Notes under the pieces: model-generated
What the model was told of the DNA's origin: nothing
What the model saw: only the letters and a program-made list of their open reading frames with translations
Databases searched by the model: none
Shown here: piece by piece, positions 27,091 to 35,988 of the stretch
Numbering within the stretch: the first letter of the stretch is position 1
Layout of the letters: each line of letters opens with the position of its first letter
From: Polyangia bacterium
Lineage (GTDB): Bacteria > Myxococcota_A > Polyangia > Nannocystales > Nannocystaceae
Direction: 5' to 3'
DNA length: 48,684 bases
NCBI GenBank assembly: GCA_030429545.1
Contig: JAUIFF010000025.1
Coordinates: 1 to 48,684, forward strand
Made by a program: the position numbers and the translations under genes

Positions 27091-30000
27091 TTGCGTGCCG
27101 ATCCTGCGCACGCTGATGCCCTTGTGGACAGGTTTCCCGACGCACGCGCTCGCCGTAACGAAGTGGCAGCCGCACGTCAATCCGAGTCCCACGCCCGTAC
27201 ACCTACGGTGACGCACGCGGACTCGCTCGGTCGGCCGAGCGCTACCGTCGCCCACAACAAGGCCTCCAACGAGAACACGACCGAAGAGTTCTACACAGCG
27301 CGGGTTGTGTTCGACATCGAGGGAAACCAACGCGAGGTCATCGACGCTCACGACCGTGTTGTCGTGCGCTACCAGTACGACATGCTCGGCACCCGGCTCC
27401 ACCAAGCGAGCATGGAGGCGGGCGAGCGGTGGATGTTGAGCGACGTCGCAGGCAAGCCCCTCTACGCCTGGGATAGTCGCGGGCATCGTTTTCGCAGCGA
27501 GTACGACGTGGTGCAGCGACCGACCGCGTCGTTCGTGCGCGAGGGGGACAACCCCGAGGCCATGGTCGGACGAGCCGTCTATGGCGAGTCTCGCGTCGAG
27601 CCCGAGGCCCACAACTTACGCGGCCAGGTCGTCGAGGCGTTCGACCAAGCTGGCTCGGTGACGACCGAGCGATATGACTTTAAGGGCAACCCACTGTGGA
27701 GTATTCGTCAGCTGGCCGATACGGTCGATGTCGAAGGGAAAAAGCGGCCAGCCTATCGCAACCGTGTCGACTGGAGCCGAGATGTTACGTTGAAGCCAGA
27801 GGCGTATATCAGCCACACGAGGTATGACGCCCTCGGCCGCCCGACGCAGGTTATCGCTCCCCGCCGCGATGCACCCGAAGCCCACGTCAACGTTTTTCAG
27901 CCGACCTACAATGAAGCCGGCCTGCTCGAACGCCTCGATGTGTGGCTCGAACAACCGGATGTACCGAGCGCCCTGCTCGACCCCAGCTCGATCGCACCAT
28001 CCTCCGTCGGTATCACCAACATCGACTACGACGCCAAGGGCCAGCGCCAGGCGATCAAGTACAGCAACGGCGTCTCGACTCGATACCGCTATGACCCCCA
28101 GACGTTTCGACTGGTCCACATGCGTACCGAAGGAGGCCACGGCGGTCGTGTACTCCAGGACCTGCACTACACATTCGATCCGGCCGGCAACATCACCCAC
28201 ATCCGCGACGACGCCCATCAGGAAGTGTTCTTCGCTAACGCCCGCGTCGAAGCTAGCGCCCGGTACCGCTATGACGCCCTCTTTCGCCTGACTGAAGCGA
28301 CAGGTCGAGAACACCTCGGACAAGCCGGGGCACACCCCCACTCGCACAACGACGCTCCGCGTGTTGGTCGCGTCGGCATCCCGCACGCGAGTGACGGCGA
28401 GGCGCTGGGCCGCTACCTCGAACGGTATCTCTACGACGCGGTCGGCAACATCGCGTCCGTGCGGCACATCGGTACGAATCCCCACAATCCAGGGTGGACC
28501 CGCAACTACACCTACGCCGAACCGAGCCAACTGGAGCCCGACAAAGTCAGCAATCGCCTGACGAGCACGACCGTCGGTCGCAATTCAGCGCCAGCAGTTC
28601 ACAGGTACGACGAGCACGGCAACATGCTCGACATGCCGCATCTCGCGGCCATGCGGTGGAACGAACTCGATCAGCTGCAGATGACCCAGCGCCAGGTGGT
28701 CAACGACACCGCGGGTACTGGCCGCCACGGCGAGCGTACTTGGTATGTCTATGATGGCGGTGGCCAGCGGATCCGAAAGGTGACTGAAAGACCAGACGGC
28801 CGTATAAAAGACGAACGCCTATATCTGGGCAGCTTCGAGATTTACCGTGAACACCGCTCCCAAGGCGATGACCTGGTTCGCGAAACGCTCCACGTCATGG
28901 ATGACACCCAAAGGATCGCGCTGGTCGAGACCCGCATCAGTGGCGACGAGAAGGGGATTCCGAGAAGGCAAGTTCGTTACCAGCTCGCCAACCACTTGGG
29001 TTCGGCGACGCTGGAGGTCGACGACCAGGCCCGAATCTTGTCCTACGAGGAGTACTCGCCCTATGGAAGTACGGCCTACCAGGCAGTTCGAAGCCAACTC
29101 CAAACTCCAAAACGGTACCGATTTACCGCGATGGAACGCGACGACGAGTCGGGCCTGAACTACCACTCGGCGAGGTACTACGCTCCCTGGCTCGGAAGGT
29201 GGGTCAGCGCTGACCCTGTCGGCCTCACGCGTGGTACCAACCTCTACGACTACGCTGGCGCTGATCCGATCAACCGAATCGATCCGACAGGAACCGACTA
29301 TCGATCCACACGAGGGCTCGAAGACGAGTTGCGCTCGAGTCTTACCGAGTTGCACAGTGTACGGACCTCTCAAGCAGAGGCAGACATCGATACTTCCGAG
29401 ATTGATCGTTCGATCGCGGACCTCGAGTTTGAGCTTGGAGCTCTCGGTCAAGAAGCTGACCTCGAGCAACCTCCACCTGACGAGAGCTACAACGACGATG
29501 TCAACATCTCCGATGACGTGCTGTTCGCTGAGGACCCTGAATTTGCCGCCACTGTCGAGGCCGAGACAAATGCCCCCGGAGTGCTTGACAAACTACGGAA
29601 ATGGTGGAATGGACATGAAGAGGGACTCAAGGAGAGGATCAAACACGGACGAGAGGGAGGCGAAGCACTACCACCAGGACCAATCGACTTTACACCGTTT
29701 ATGGCGGACACGGTCCAGGCCCAGCTAAACGTAGGAGCCGTCTTGTTTGGTAGTGCTCGGGTCCCTCTCGTCGCAAAGGGAGGCAGCGTCGCTCCTGCGC
29801 GGTTTAGCTCAAAAAGCGGTCGATGGCATAACCCTGACGGGAGCTTTCGGAAGGCACCCACGGCTGACGAACTTCGTAATTGGGCGCGCTCGGAAGGTTG
29901 GACGAACACGCGCACAACACCTGCGGGATTCGAGACTTGGTCCGACGCAACGGGAGTCAAACGGATGAAAATCAAACCGGCGAGTACCTTGGACGAACTT

Positions 30001-30120
30001 GGTCCTGGAAGTAAAGTCCCCCGCGTAACGATCTGGGATGCCTCTGGTCAGCGCGTCGATGGATTTGGTCGGCCGGTCACAAGAAAAAGCAAAACTGCAC
30101 ATGCACCGTTGGCGAAGTAG
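27091..30120 (+). CDS. RHS cassette C2, cocoon half with toxin T2
   Basis: 1009 residues in the same frame as the 26379 fragment, reopened at a TTG just after the amber codon; true expression from that TTG is doubtful. Residues 1-730 follow tcBC closely through the RHS repeats and core (GRWVSADPVGLTRGTNLYDY, INRIDPTG at about 728-734). The variable tip, 735-1009, is unique in the window: a Glu/Ser-rich helical part, the linker GGEALPPG near 856, a hydrophobic FMADTVQAQLNVGAVLF, and a terminal domain with GRWHNPDGSFRKAPTADELR, GFETWSDATGVKRMKIKP and VTIWDASGQRVDGFGRPV. I cannot assign this domain; a small RNase-type fold is one possibility. Its candidate immunity gene starts 3 bp downstream. 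It is most likely a donor cassette rather than an active gene. Confidence 0.75.
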   Translation: MRADPAHADALVDRFPDARARRNEVAAARQSESHARTPTVTHADSLGRPSATVAHNKASNENTTEEFYTARVVFDIEGNQREVIDAHDRVVVRYQYDMLGTRLHQASMEAGERWMLSDVAGKPLYAWDSRGHRFRSEYDVVQRPTASFVREGDNPEAMVGRAVYGESRVEPEAHNLRGQVVEAFDQAGSVTTERYDFKGNPLWSIRQLADTVDVEGKKRPAYRNRVDWSRDVTLKPEAYISHTRYDALGRPTQVIAPRRDAPEAHVNVFQPTYNEAGLLERLDVWLEQPDVPSALLDPSSIAPSSVGITNIDYDAKGQRQAIKYSNGVSTRYRYDPQTFRLVHMRTEGGHGGRVLQDLHYTFDPAGNITHIRDDAHQEVFFANARVEASARYRYDALFRLTEATGREHLGQAGAHPHSHNDAPRVGRVGIPHASDGEALGRYLERYLYDAVGNIASVRHIGTNPHNPGWTRNYTYAEPSQLEPDKVSNRLTSTTVGRNSAPAVHRYDEHGNMLDMPHLAAMRWNELDQLQMTQRQVVNDTAGTGRHGERTWYVYDGGGQRIRKVTERPDGRIKDERLYLGSFEIYREHRSQGDDLVRETLHVMDDTQRIALVETRISGDEKGIPRRQVRYQLANHLGSATLEVDDQARILSYEEYSPYGSTAYQAVRSQLQTPKRYRFTAMERDDESGLNYHSARYYAPWLGRWVSADPVGLTRGTNLYDYAGADPINRIDPTGTDYRSTRGLEDELRSSLTELHSVRTSQAEADIDTSEIDRSIADLEFELGALGQEADLEQPPPDESYNDDVNISDDVLFAEDPEFAATVEAETNAPGVLDKLRKWWNGHEEGLKERIKHGREGGEALPPGPIDFTPFMADTVQAQLNVGAVLFGSARVPLVAKGGSVAPARFSSKSGRWHNPDGSFRKAPTADELRNWARSEGWTNTRTTPAGFETWSDATGVKRMKIKPASTLDELGPGSKVPRVTIWDASGQRVDGFGRPVTRKSKTAHAPLAK

Positions 30121-30123
30121 GTT

Positions 30124-30534
30124 ATGCAGATAGAGAACACAGAACACGTGGTATTCACTGAGTCTTACCTTCTCGGTTGGTCCATCAGACCGAGTAAGGT
30201 TTTGCTTTTTTTCCAAATTCTATTGGCACCGAGCCATCCCACCTACTCCGCACACGATGAAGATCATGAGTTCGGTTGTTATAAACTGGCTGTATTAACT
30301 GTCTCGGGGGTGACTTCCATAACGGGTATCGTAGGACAGAGGCCCCCTCTTCTGTCTGAAACAGTGGATGAATTCCAAGACGTGGACGAGATTAACAAAC
30401 TGGGTGTCCAGGGAAACGAGTTGCAGCTTGTGGGGGACGATACGATGATTTTAGTTTCGGGTAAGTCTGCTCGACTTGAAATCCTCACAGATGAATCGCC
30501 GAATGCCTTCATGATCTTCCTCTCAGAAGCCTGA
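30124..30534 (+). CDS. Candidate immunity protein for toxin T2
   Basis: 136 residues, ATG 3 bp after the T2 stop. It starts MQIENTEHVVFTESYLLGWS and has a hydrophobic segment VLLFFQILLAP near residue 27, then beta-rich sequence (LAVLTVSGVTSITGIVG) and an acidic C-terminus. No signal peptide is obvious. The base composition is AT-richer than the RHS DNA around it, which suggests that the toxin/immunity module came from elsewhere. Family not recognised. The immunity role is inferred from position. Confidence 0.55.
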   Translation: MQIENTEHVVFTESYLLGWSIRPSKVLLFFQILLAPSHPTYSAHDEDHEFGCYKLAVLTVSGVTSITGIVGQRPPLLSETVDEFQDVDEINKLGVQGNELQLVGDDTMILVSGKSARLEILTDESPNAFMIFLSEA

Positions 30535-30548
30535 CAGCGAAGGCCAGT

Positions 30549-31952
30549 GTGGCGCTCGCGCCCGATCTCGTAGGCCTCACCCGTAGTGCCAACCTCTACG
30601 ACTACGCTGGCGCTGAGCTGGTCGAAACTCGCACGAGCGGTGACGAGAAGGGGATTCCGCGAAGGCAAGTGCGCTACCAGCTCGCCAACCACTTGGGTTC
30701 GGCGTCGCTGGAGGTCGACGACCAAGCCCGAATCTTGTCCTACGAGGAGTACTCGCCCTACGGCAGTACGACCTACCAAGCTGTTCGCAGTCAGCTACAA
30801 GTACCAAAGCGCTACCGGTTCACTGCGATGGAGCGCGACGACGAGTCCGGCCTGAACTACCACTCGGCTAGGTACTACGCTCCCTGGCTTGGCAGATGGA
30901 CGACTACAGACCCGATTGGACTTGGGGATGGGGTAAATCTATATGTGTATGCACGGTTGTGTCCTACCAGACTTGCAGATTTATCGGGGAATAAAGCGAC
31001 CGCACCGGAGCAGGTCGTTCACTTTGAAGATGAGTACGTGTCCGGTGATGTGATTGCCTCCGGTGAAGTGCGAGAAAACGAAACCCGAGAAGCGTTCGCC
31101 AGTCGAGTACTTCAAGAACGCTTCACGGGTATCGACAATCAGGAGCGGGCAGCGATCGAAGCTGAGTTACCCAAAGGAGCCGGGATCGCGGAAGACAAGT
31201 TTCAAGCGGGAGCGACAGGGCACATCGCTCTTCCGTCGAGGAAAGTTGCTGAATTTGAACGTCGTTTTGACGCTCGCGCCCGATATCAGGCAAAGAGCGG
31301 GTCAAGGCTCGCTCCCAGTTTGATCGAAGGTCAGGCGTCAGGGCCGGTCGATCCCGACGTGGCGACAGCTGCAGAAATCGCGGCGATCGGGCTCCTGGTT
31401 GTCGATGTTGGGTTGACAGTTTTCGGCATTGCGGGGCTTGTGAAGGGGGCCGCAGGGGTTGCTGCAGAGCGCGCTGCCGCCAAAAGTGCGGAGCGGGGGC
31501 TGATTCGTGGCGCTCCGGGTGCTAGCGCCAGCAGAGGGCTAGGAGCTTCTGCCCCAGGACCAGTGGGGGGCGATATTCCCGTCCCAGGACGCGTCCGGTC
31601 GAGAATCAACGTCGCCAAGGGTCAGACCCGATTCACGCCGACTCGACCAACTACAGGTCAGCCGGTTTCGGCAGGCTTCGAGCACGTTGTCCACGGACAC
31701 TTCAATCGTTCACTCGGTAGGAGTCGATCGGTCTTCTCCATCACCCCCGACAAACTTAAGGCGCTGTTACAGCGCCCAGATCTGGTTCACTCGCCTGTCG
31801 CCGGCATCCCCGGCGGCCAGTTCAAGCGCATCGTGGACACCGGTGAGGTCATCGGACGTACCGCGCTCAAGTTCGGTGGCAAGAAAACTTCAAGAATGGC
31901 AATATTCACGGACCGTGCTGGGAACCTGATCACCGCGTACCCTGTACCCTAG
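30549..31952 (+). CDS. RHS cassette C3, short core with nuclease-like toxin T3
   Basis: 467 residues. The first 25 are a scrambled scrap of the core end (LVGLTRSANLYDYAGA) fused directly to an earlier core piece (LVETRTSGDEKG), after which it follows the RHS core to GRWTTTDPIGLGDGVNLYVY. The usual DPSG is ADLSG here. The tip has a unique pre-toxin region, a hydrophobic helix AAIGLLVVDVGLTVFGIAGL, a Gly/Ala/Pro linker, and a final domain of about 92 residues: FEHVVHGHFNRSLG, VFSITPDKLKALLQ, QFKRIVDTGEVIGR and AIFTDRAGNLITAYPV. The conserved H..HF, the IG strand and the TD..GNLITAYP end resemble small BECR-type RNase toxins (Ntox50 or EndoU neighbours). This is a pattern judgement. Too little RHS remains to build a cocoon, so this is a donor module. 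Confidence 0.7.
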   Translation: MALAPDLVGLTRSANLYDYAGAELVETRTSGDEKGIPRRQVRYQLANHLGSASLEVDDQARILSYEEYSPYGSTTYQAVRSQLQVPKRYRFTAMERDDESGLNYHSARYYAPWLGRWTTTDPIGLGDGVNLYVYARLCPTRLADLSGNKATAPEQVVHFEDEYVSGDVIASGEVRENETREAFASRVLQERFTGIDNQERAAIEAELPKGAGIAEDKFQAGATGHIALPSRKVAEFERRFDARARYQAKSGSRLAPSLIEGQASGPVDPDVATAAEIAAIGLLVVDVGLTVFGIAGLVKGAAGVAAERAAAKSAERGLIRGAPGASASRGLGASAPGPVGGDIPVPGRVRSRINVAKGQTRFTPTRPTTGQPVSAGFEHVVHGHFNRSLGRSRSVFSITPDKLKALLQRPDLVHSPVAGIPGGQFKRIVDTGEVIGRTALKFGGKKTSRMAIFTDRAGNLITAYPVP

Positions 31953-31960
31953 GATTCTTC

Positions 31961-32533
31961 ATGACGAGCCCAAAGAAGCTCTGGTCGTCTCTCATCGACC
32001 GGTTACGTAAACTCCCCGACGGCTCAAACGCCCGAGAATACGGTCTTGCACTCATGGAATGGGTCAAAGAGAATCGAACCAATATCGGGGCGGAACCTGT
32101 CGCACGCTTTGGCCTCGACTGGCTCTCGACGCTTCCATTGGAAGAATATCTTTTGGAAAGCCAAGACTTGAGTGTTCCAAATGAAAGGGAAATCCTCGCT
32201 CGTCAAAAACCATCGAGCGTTGAAGTCGTTGCTATGCTCGTCCGCGACCAAATCTGGGAGCTCGTTACCTTCAAAACTCAAACCGAGTGCCCAAATTGTG
32301 GCGGAGACGAACTACGCGTGCTGACCGAGCCAGGTTCAGGCGATCGCCTCGTGTTCGCCTGCGACTCTTGTGGATGGGCACAGGACGAATATGCAAAACC
32401 TTGGCAAGGCCCCCCAGGTTGTAGGCCAGCAAAGGTAAGTTCATTGCGCGAACATAGGCTGCTCTCGTGGACCCCTGCGCAGGTGGGGCCGGAAGAGCAG
32501 GAGCCCAATCGCACGTCCGATGTTGACGGATAG
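31961..32533 (+). CDS. Candidate immunity protein for T3 with zinc ribbon
   Basis: 190 residues, 8 bp after the T3 stop. The N-terminal half is helical (LWSSLIDRLRKLPDG, then LMEWVKENRTNIGAEPV). A four-cysteine zinc ribbon follows: CPNCGG at about 110-115 and CDSCGWAQ at about 134. The last 35 residues are low-complexity (EHRLLSWTPAQVG, then GPEEQEPNRTSD) and may be a foreign tail fused when the next cassette was inserted. Immunity is inferred from its position. The zinc ribbon recurs in the T5 immunity candidate. Confidence 0.55.
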   Translation: MTSPKKLWSSLIDRLRKLPDGSNAREYGLALMEWVKENRTNIGAEPVARFGLDWLSTLPLEEYLLESQDLSVPNEREILARQKPSSVEVVAMLVRDQIWELVTFKTQTECPNCGGDELRVLTEPGSGDRLVFACDSCGWAQDEYAKPWQGPPGCRPAKVSSLREHRLLSWTPAQVGPEEQEPNRTSDVDG

Positions 32534-32557
32534 CGAGCGAAATGGAGTCGCAATCGC

Positions 32558-32736
32558 TACCCGTTTCACACATCCGAGGCGAGCACAGAGTCGTTCGTCA
32601 CATACGATCGCTACGACTTGCTGCTGGAGGAGGCACGAGATCCTCTGAACAACTATGTCACGGTTGGGGCTCCTGGTTGTCGATGTTGGGCTGACAGTTT
32701 TCGGCGTTGCGGGGCTTGTGAAGGGGGCCGCGGGGG
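32558..32736 (+). repeat. Mosaic joint of two copied fragments before cassette C4
   Basis: 32558-32668 copies tcBC 21411-21518 with few changes (the stretch encoding the SFVTYDRYDLLLEEARD region). It is followed without spacer by 32669-32738, a copy of 31390-31460, which encodes the hydrophobic pre-toxin helix of cassette C3. At about 32738 the sequence switches to the counterpart of tcBC 22279. The copies are not in one shared reading frame, so this is a recombination scar and not a gene. Confidence 0.8.
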
Positions 32737-35700
32737 GTGTATGGACCCTGGCAGCAGGCGACGTGGGATGTCAGCGATACGCTTCTCGACGCCCCAGAGC
32801 GCGATCCAGATGTGGGCCAGTTTTTCTCGCGCTTGTCCGAAATTGAATATACACCAACATGGTATGCCTTGCGCACCGATCCTGTGCGCGCCGATGACCT
32901 TGTGGACAGGTTTTCCGACGCACGCGCCCGCCGTGACGAGGTGGCAGCCGCACGTCAGTCTGAACCCCACGCTCGTACGCCCACGGTGACGCACGCGGAC
33001 TCGCTAGGTCGACCGATCGCTACCGTCGCCCGCAACAAGGTCTCCAACGACACGACCGACGAATTCTACACAACGCGGGTTGTGTTCGACATTGAGGGAA
33101 ACCAACGCGAGGTCATCGACGCTCACGATCGTGTTGTCGTGCGCTACCAGTACGACATGCTCGGCGCCCGGCTCCACCAGGCGAGCATGGAGGCGGGCGA
33201 GCGGTGGATGTTGAGTGACGTCGCAGGTAAGCCCCTCTACGCCTGGGATAGTCGCGGGCATCGTTTTCGCAGCGAGTACGACGTGGTGCCGCGACCGACC
33301 GCGTCGTTCGTCCGCGAGGAGGACAACCCCGAGGCCATGGTCGGGCGAGCCGTCTATGGCGAGTCTCGAGTCGAGCCCGAGGCCCACAACTTACGCGGCC
33401 AGGTCGTCGAGGTGTTCGATCAAGCCGGTTTGGTGACGACCGAGCGATATGACTTTAAGGGCAACCCACTGCGGAGCATTCGTCAGCTGGCTGATACGGT
33501 TGATGTCGACGGGAAAATGCAGCCGGCCTATCGCAGGCGTGTCGACTGGAGCCGAGATGTTACGTTGAAGCCAGAGTCGTATGTCAGCCACACGAGGTAT
33601 GACGCCCTCGGCCGCCCGACGCAGGTCGTCGCTCCCCACCGTGACACTCCTGAGGCGAACGTAAACGTACTGCAGCCGGCCTACAATGAAGCCGGCCTGC
33701 TCGAGCGCCTCGATGTGTGGCTCGAACGGCCAGATGTGCCGAGCGTTCTGCTCGACCCCAGCTCGATCGCACCATCCTCCGTCGGCATCACCAACATTGA
33801 CTACGACGCCAAGGGCCAACGCCAGGCGCTCAAGTACAGCAACGGCGTCTCAACCCGATACCACTACGACCCCCAGACGTTTCGACTGGTCCACATGAGT
33901 ACCGAAGGAGGTCACGGAGGTCGTGTACTTCAGGACCTGCACTACACATTCGATCCGGCCGGCAACATCACCCACATCCGCGACGACGCCCATCAGGAAG
34001 TGTTCTTCGCCAACGCCCGCGTCGAAGCTAGCACCCGGTACCGCTATGACGCCCTCTTTCGCCTGACTGAAGCGACAGGTCGAGAACATCTCGGACAAGC
34101 CGGTACACACCCCCACTCGCACAACGATGCTCCGCGTGTCGGTCGCGTCGGCATCCCGCATGCGAGTGACGGCGAGGCGCTGGGCCGCTACCTCGAACGG
34201 TATCTCTACGACGCGGTCGGCAACATCGCGTCCGTGCGGCACATCGGCACGAAGCCCCACAATCCGGGGTGGACCCGTAACTACGCCTATGCCGAAACGA
34301 GCCAACTGGAGCCCGACAAAGTCAGCAATCGCCTGACGAGTACGACCGTCGGTCGAAATTCAGCGCCAGCAGTTCACAAGTACGACGAGCACGGCAACAT
34401 GCTCGACATGCCGCATCTTGCGGCCATGCGGTGGAACGAACTCGATCAGCTGCAGATGACCCAGCGCCAGGTGGTCAACGACACCGACGGTACCGGTCGC
34501 CACGGCGAGCGTACTTGGTACGTCTATGACGGTGGTGGGCAGCGGATCCGCAAGGTGACTGAAAGACCGGATGGCCGCATTAAAGACGAACGCCTATATC
34601 TGGGCAGTTTCGAGACTTACCGTGAACACCGCTCCCAAGGTGAGGACCTGGTTCGCGAGACCCTCCACATCATGGATGACACCCAGCGGATCGCGCTGGT
34701 CGAGACCCGCATCAGTGGCGAGGAGAAGGGGATTCCGCGAAGGCAAGTTCGTTACCAGCTCGCCAACCACCTAGGCTCGGCGACGCTGGAGGTCGACGAC
34801 CAAGCCCGGATTTTATCCTACGAGGAGTACTCGCCCTATGGTGGTACAACCTACCAAGCTGTTCGCAGCCAGCTCCAAACTCCCAAGCGGTACCGATTTA
34901 CCGCGATGGAACGCGACGACGAGTCGGGCCTGAACTACCACTCGGCGAGGTACTACGCACCCTGGCTCGGAAGGTGGGCGAGCGCTGACCCTGTCGGCCT
35001 CACGCGTGGTACCAACCTCTACAACTACGCTGGTGGTGATCCGGTTAATCGAGTCGATCCGGCAGGCACCGATTGGGAGTTTTGTAACCCGTTCACTGAC
35101 AGTGAATGCGGCATCGACAGTGCTGCCGAGGTCATCCGCGACTACGTTCCCGAAAACGCGAGGCTCGGTTACGATATGAGAGTCGGCGTTGTCAAAGGTG
35201 CCCGCGATGCTGTCGTAGGCGTCAAAGACCTCGCCGTCGGTGCGTTCCGACTCTCGCCCGTGGGCAGAGTGATCGACCCTGAACAGTGGGAGAAGTCGAG
35301 ACATACACTGCAACAAACCGTGTCGACGATTGCGGACGATCCGGGGGTGTTGTGGGACGCAATCAAGGATCCCTACGTCAAGGCGGTCGACGAGGGGCGT
35401 CCCGGTGAAGCTGTTGGGCGAGCCGTGTTCGAGGTCATCACGGCACTTGCCGGCACGAAGGGCGCTGACAAGCTGGCCAAGGGCTCGAAGCTGGGCACCG
35501 CGGCGAGCAAGGCCGATGATGTTGCAACTGTCGCAAGCAAAATCGACGACGTTGCAGCCGTTGCAAACAAAGTCGATGATGTTGCGACGGATGTTTCAGC
35601 CGTCGCCAAAGTGGAGGGTGCGAGTGCCTCGGGAGGAGGGCCAAAGGCGCTTCCCCCAGGCCCAAAAACTCCGGCAGCGTGGGAGATTTTCCGCGTTACC

Positions 35701-35988
35701 GACGACGGTGTGGTTTTACCCCCTGGTGACCACAATCTCGTGCCGACCGCGCCGCCCATCAAGGGAGACCCTAAGTGGCTGCAGATTCACCAGACGCACG
35801 GTCATGGAAAACTGCCTACACCGCATACACATCGCCCGCGGGTTCACCGTGGACCAGACGGTAAAACCCGGAGCGTCACACGTAAGGAGTCCGGAACAAC
35901 AGCCGACGACATTCGCGAGGCGGATCGACGACTTCGCGAGGGTGAGATACGATGGCGACGCAACCGCAAGGACAAAGGTGGACCATGA
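32737..35988 (+). CDS. RHS cassette C4, cocoon half with His-rich toxin T4
   Basis: 1083 residues from a GTG at 32737, beginning at the tcBC counterpart of residue 1598 or so (YGPWQQATWDVSDTLL) and following it to the core end VNRVDPAG. The first part of the tip is almost the same as in tcBC (TDWEFCNPF through ADKLAKGSK), so the pre-toxin region is shared while the final domain differs. A heptad-like linker with DDVATVASKIDDVAAVANKV leads into GGGPKALPPG near residue 970, then the terminal domain: WLQIHQTHGHGKLPTPHTHR and VTRKESGTTADDIREADRRL, ending in a basic tail. The His cluster (HQTHGHG...HTH) suggests a metal-dependent nuclease; it recalls the type-24 polymorphic toxin group, held loosely. 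There is no disabling mutation inside this cassette, but it lacks the TcB front. Confidence 0.75.
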   Translation: MYGPWQQATWDVSDTLLDAPERDPDVGQFFSRLSEIEYTPTWYALRTDPVRADDLVDRFSDARARRDEVAAARQSEPHARTPTVTHADSLGRPIATVARNKVSNDTTDEFYTTRVVFDIEGNQREVIDAHDRVVVRYQYDMLGARLHQASMEAGERWMLSDVAGKPLYAWDSRGHRFRSEYDVVPRPTASFVREEDNPEAMVGRAVYGESRVEPEAHNLRGQVVEVFDQAGLVTTERYDFKGNPLRSIRQLADTVDVDGKMQPAYRRRVDWSRDVTLKPESYVSHTRYDALGRPTQVVAPHRDTPEANVNVLQPAYNEAGLLERLDVWLERPDVPSVLLDPSSIAPSSVGITNIDYDAKGQRQALKYSNGVSTRYHYDPQTFRLVHMSTEGGHGGRVLQDLHYTFDPAGNITHIRDDAHQEVFFANARVEASTRYRYDALFRLTEATGREHLGQAGTHPHSHNDAPRVGRVGIPHASDGEALGRYLERYLYDAVGNIASVRHIGTKPHNPGWTRNYAYAETSQLEPDKVSNRLTSTTVGRNSAPAVHKYDEHGNMLDMPHLAAMRWNELDQLQMTQRQVVNDTDGTGRHGERTWYVYDGGGQRIRKVTERPDGRIKDERLYLGSFETYREHRSQGEDLVRETLHIMDDTQRIALVETRISGEEKGIPRRQVRYQLANHLGSATLEVDDQARILSYEEYSPYGGTTYQAVRSQLQTPKRYRFTAMERDDESGLNYHSARYYAPWLGRWASADPVGLTRGTNLYNYAGGDPVNRVDPAGTDWEFCNPFTDSECGIDSAAEVIRDYVPENARLGYDMRVGVVKGARDAVVGVKDLAVGAFRLSPVGRVIDPEQWEKSRHTLQQTVSTIADDPGVLWDAIKDPYVKAVDEGRPGEAVGRAVFEVITALAGTKGADKLAKGSKLGTAASKADDVATVASKIDDVAAVANKVDDVATDVSAVAKVEGASASGGGPKALPPGPKTPAAWEIFRVTDDGVVLPPGDHNLVPTAPPIKGDPKWLQIHQTHGHGKLPTPHTHRPRVHRGPDGKTRSVTRKESGTTADDIREADRRLREGEIRWRRNRKDKGGP

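Noticed and set aside
27616..28530. 304-codon minus-strand frame opposite cassette C2 (repeated opposite tcBC, C4 and C5)
   Set aside because: It recurs only because the RHS DNA recurs; its content is the antisense of conserved RHS residues, and it has no start signal.
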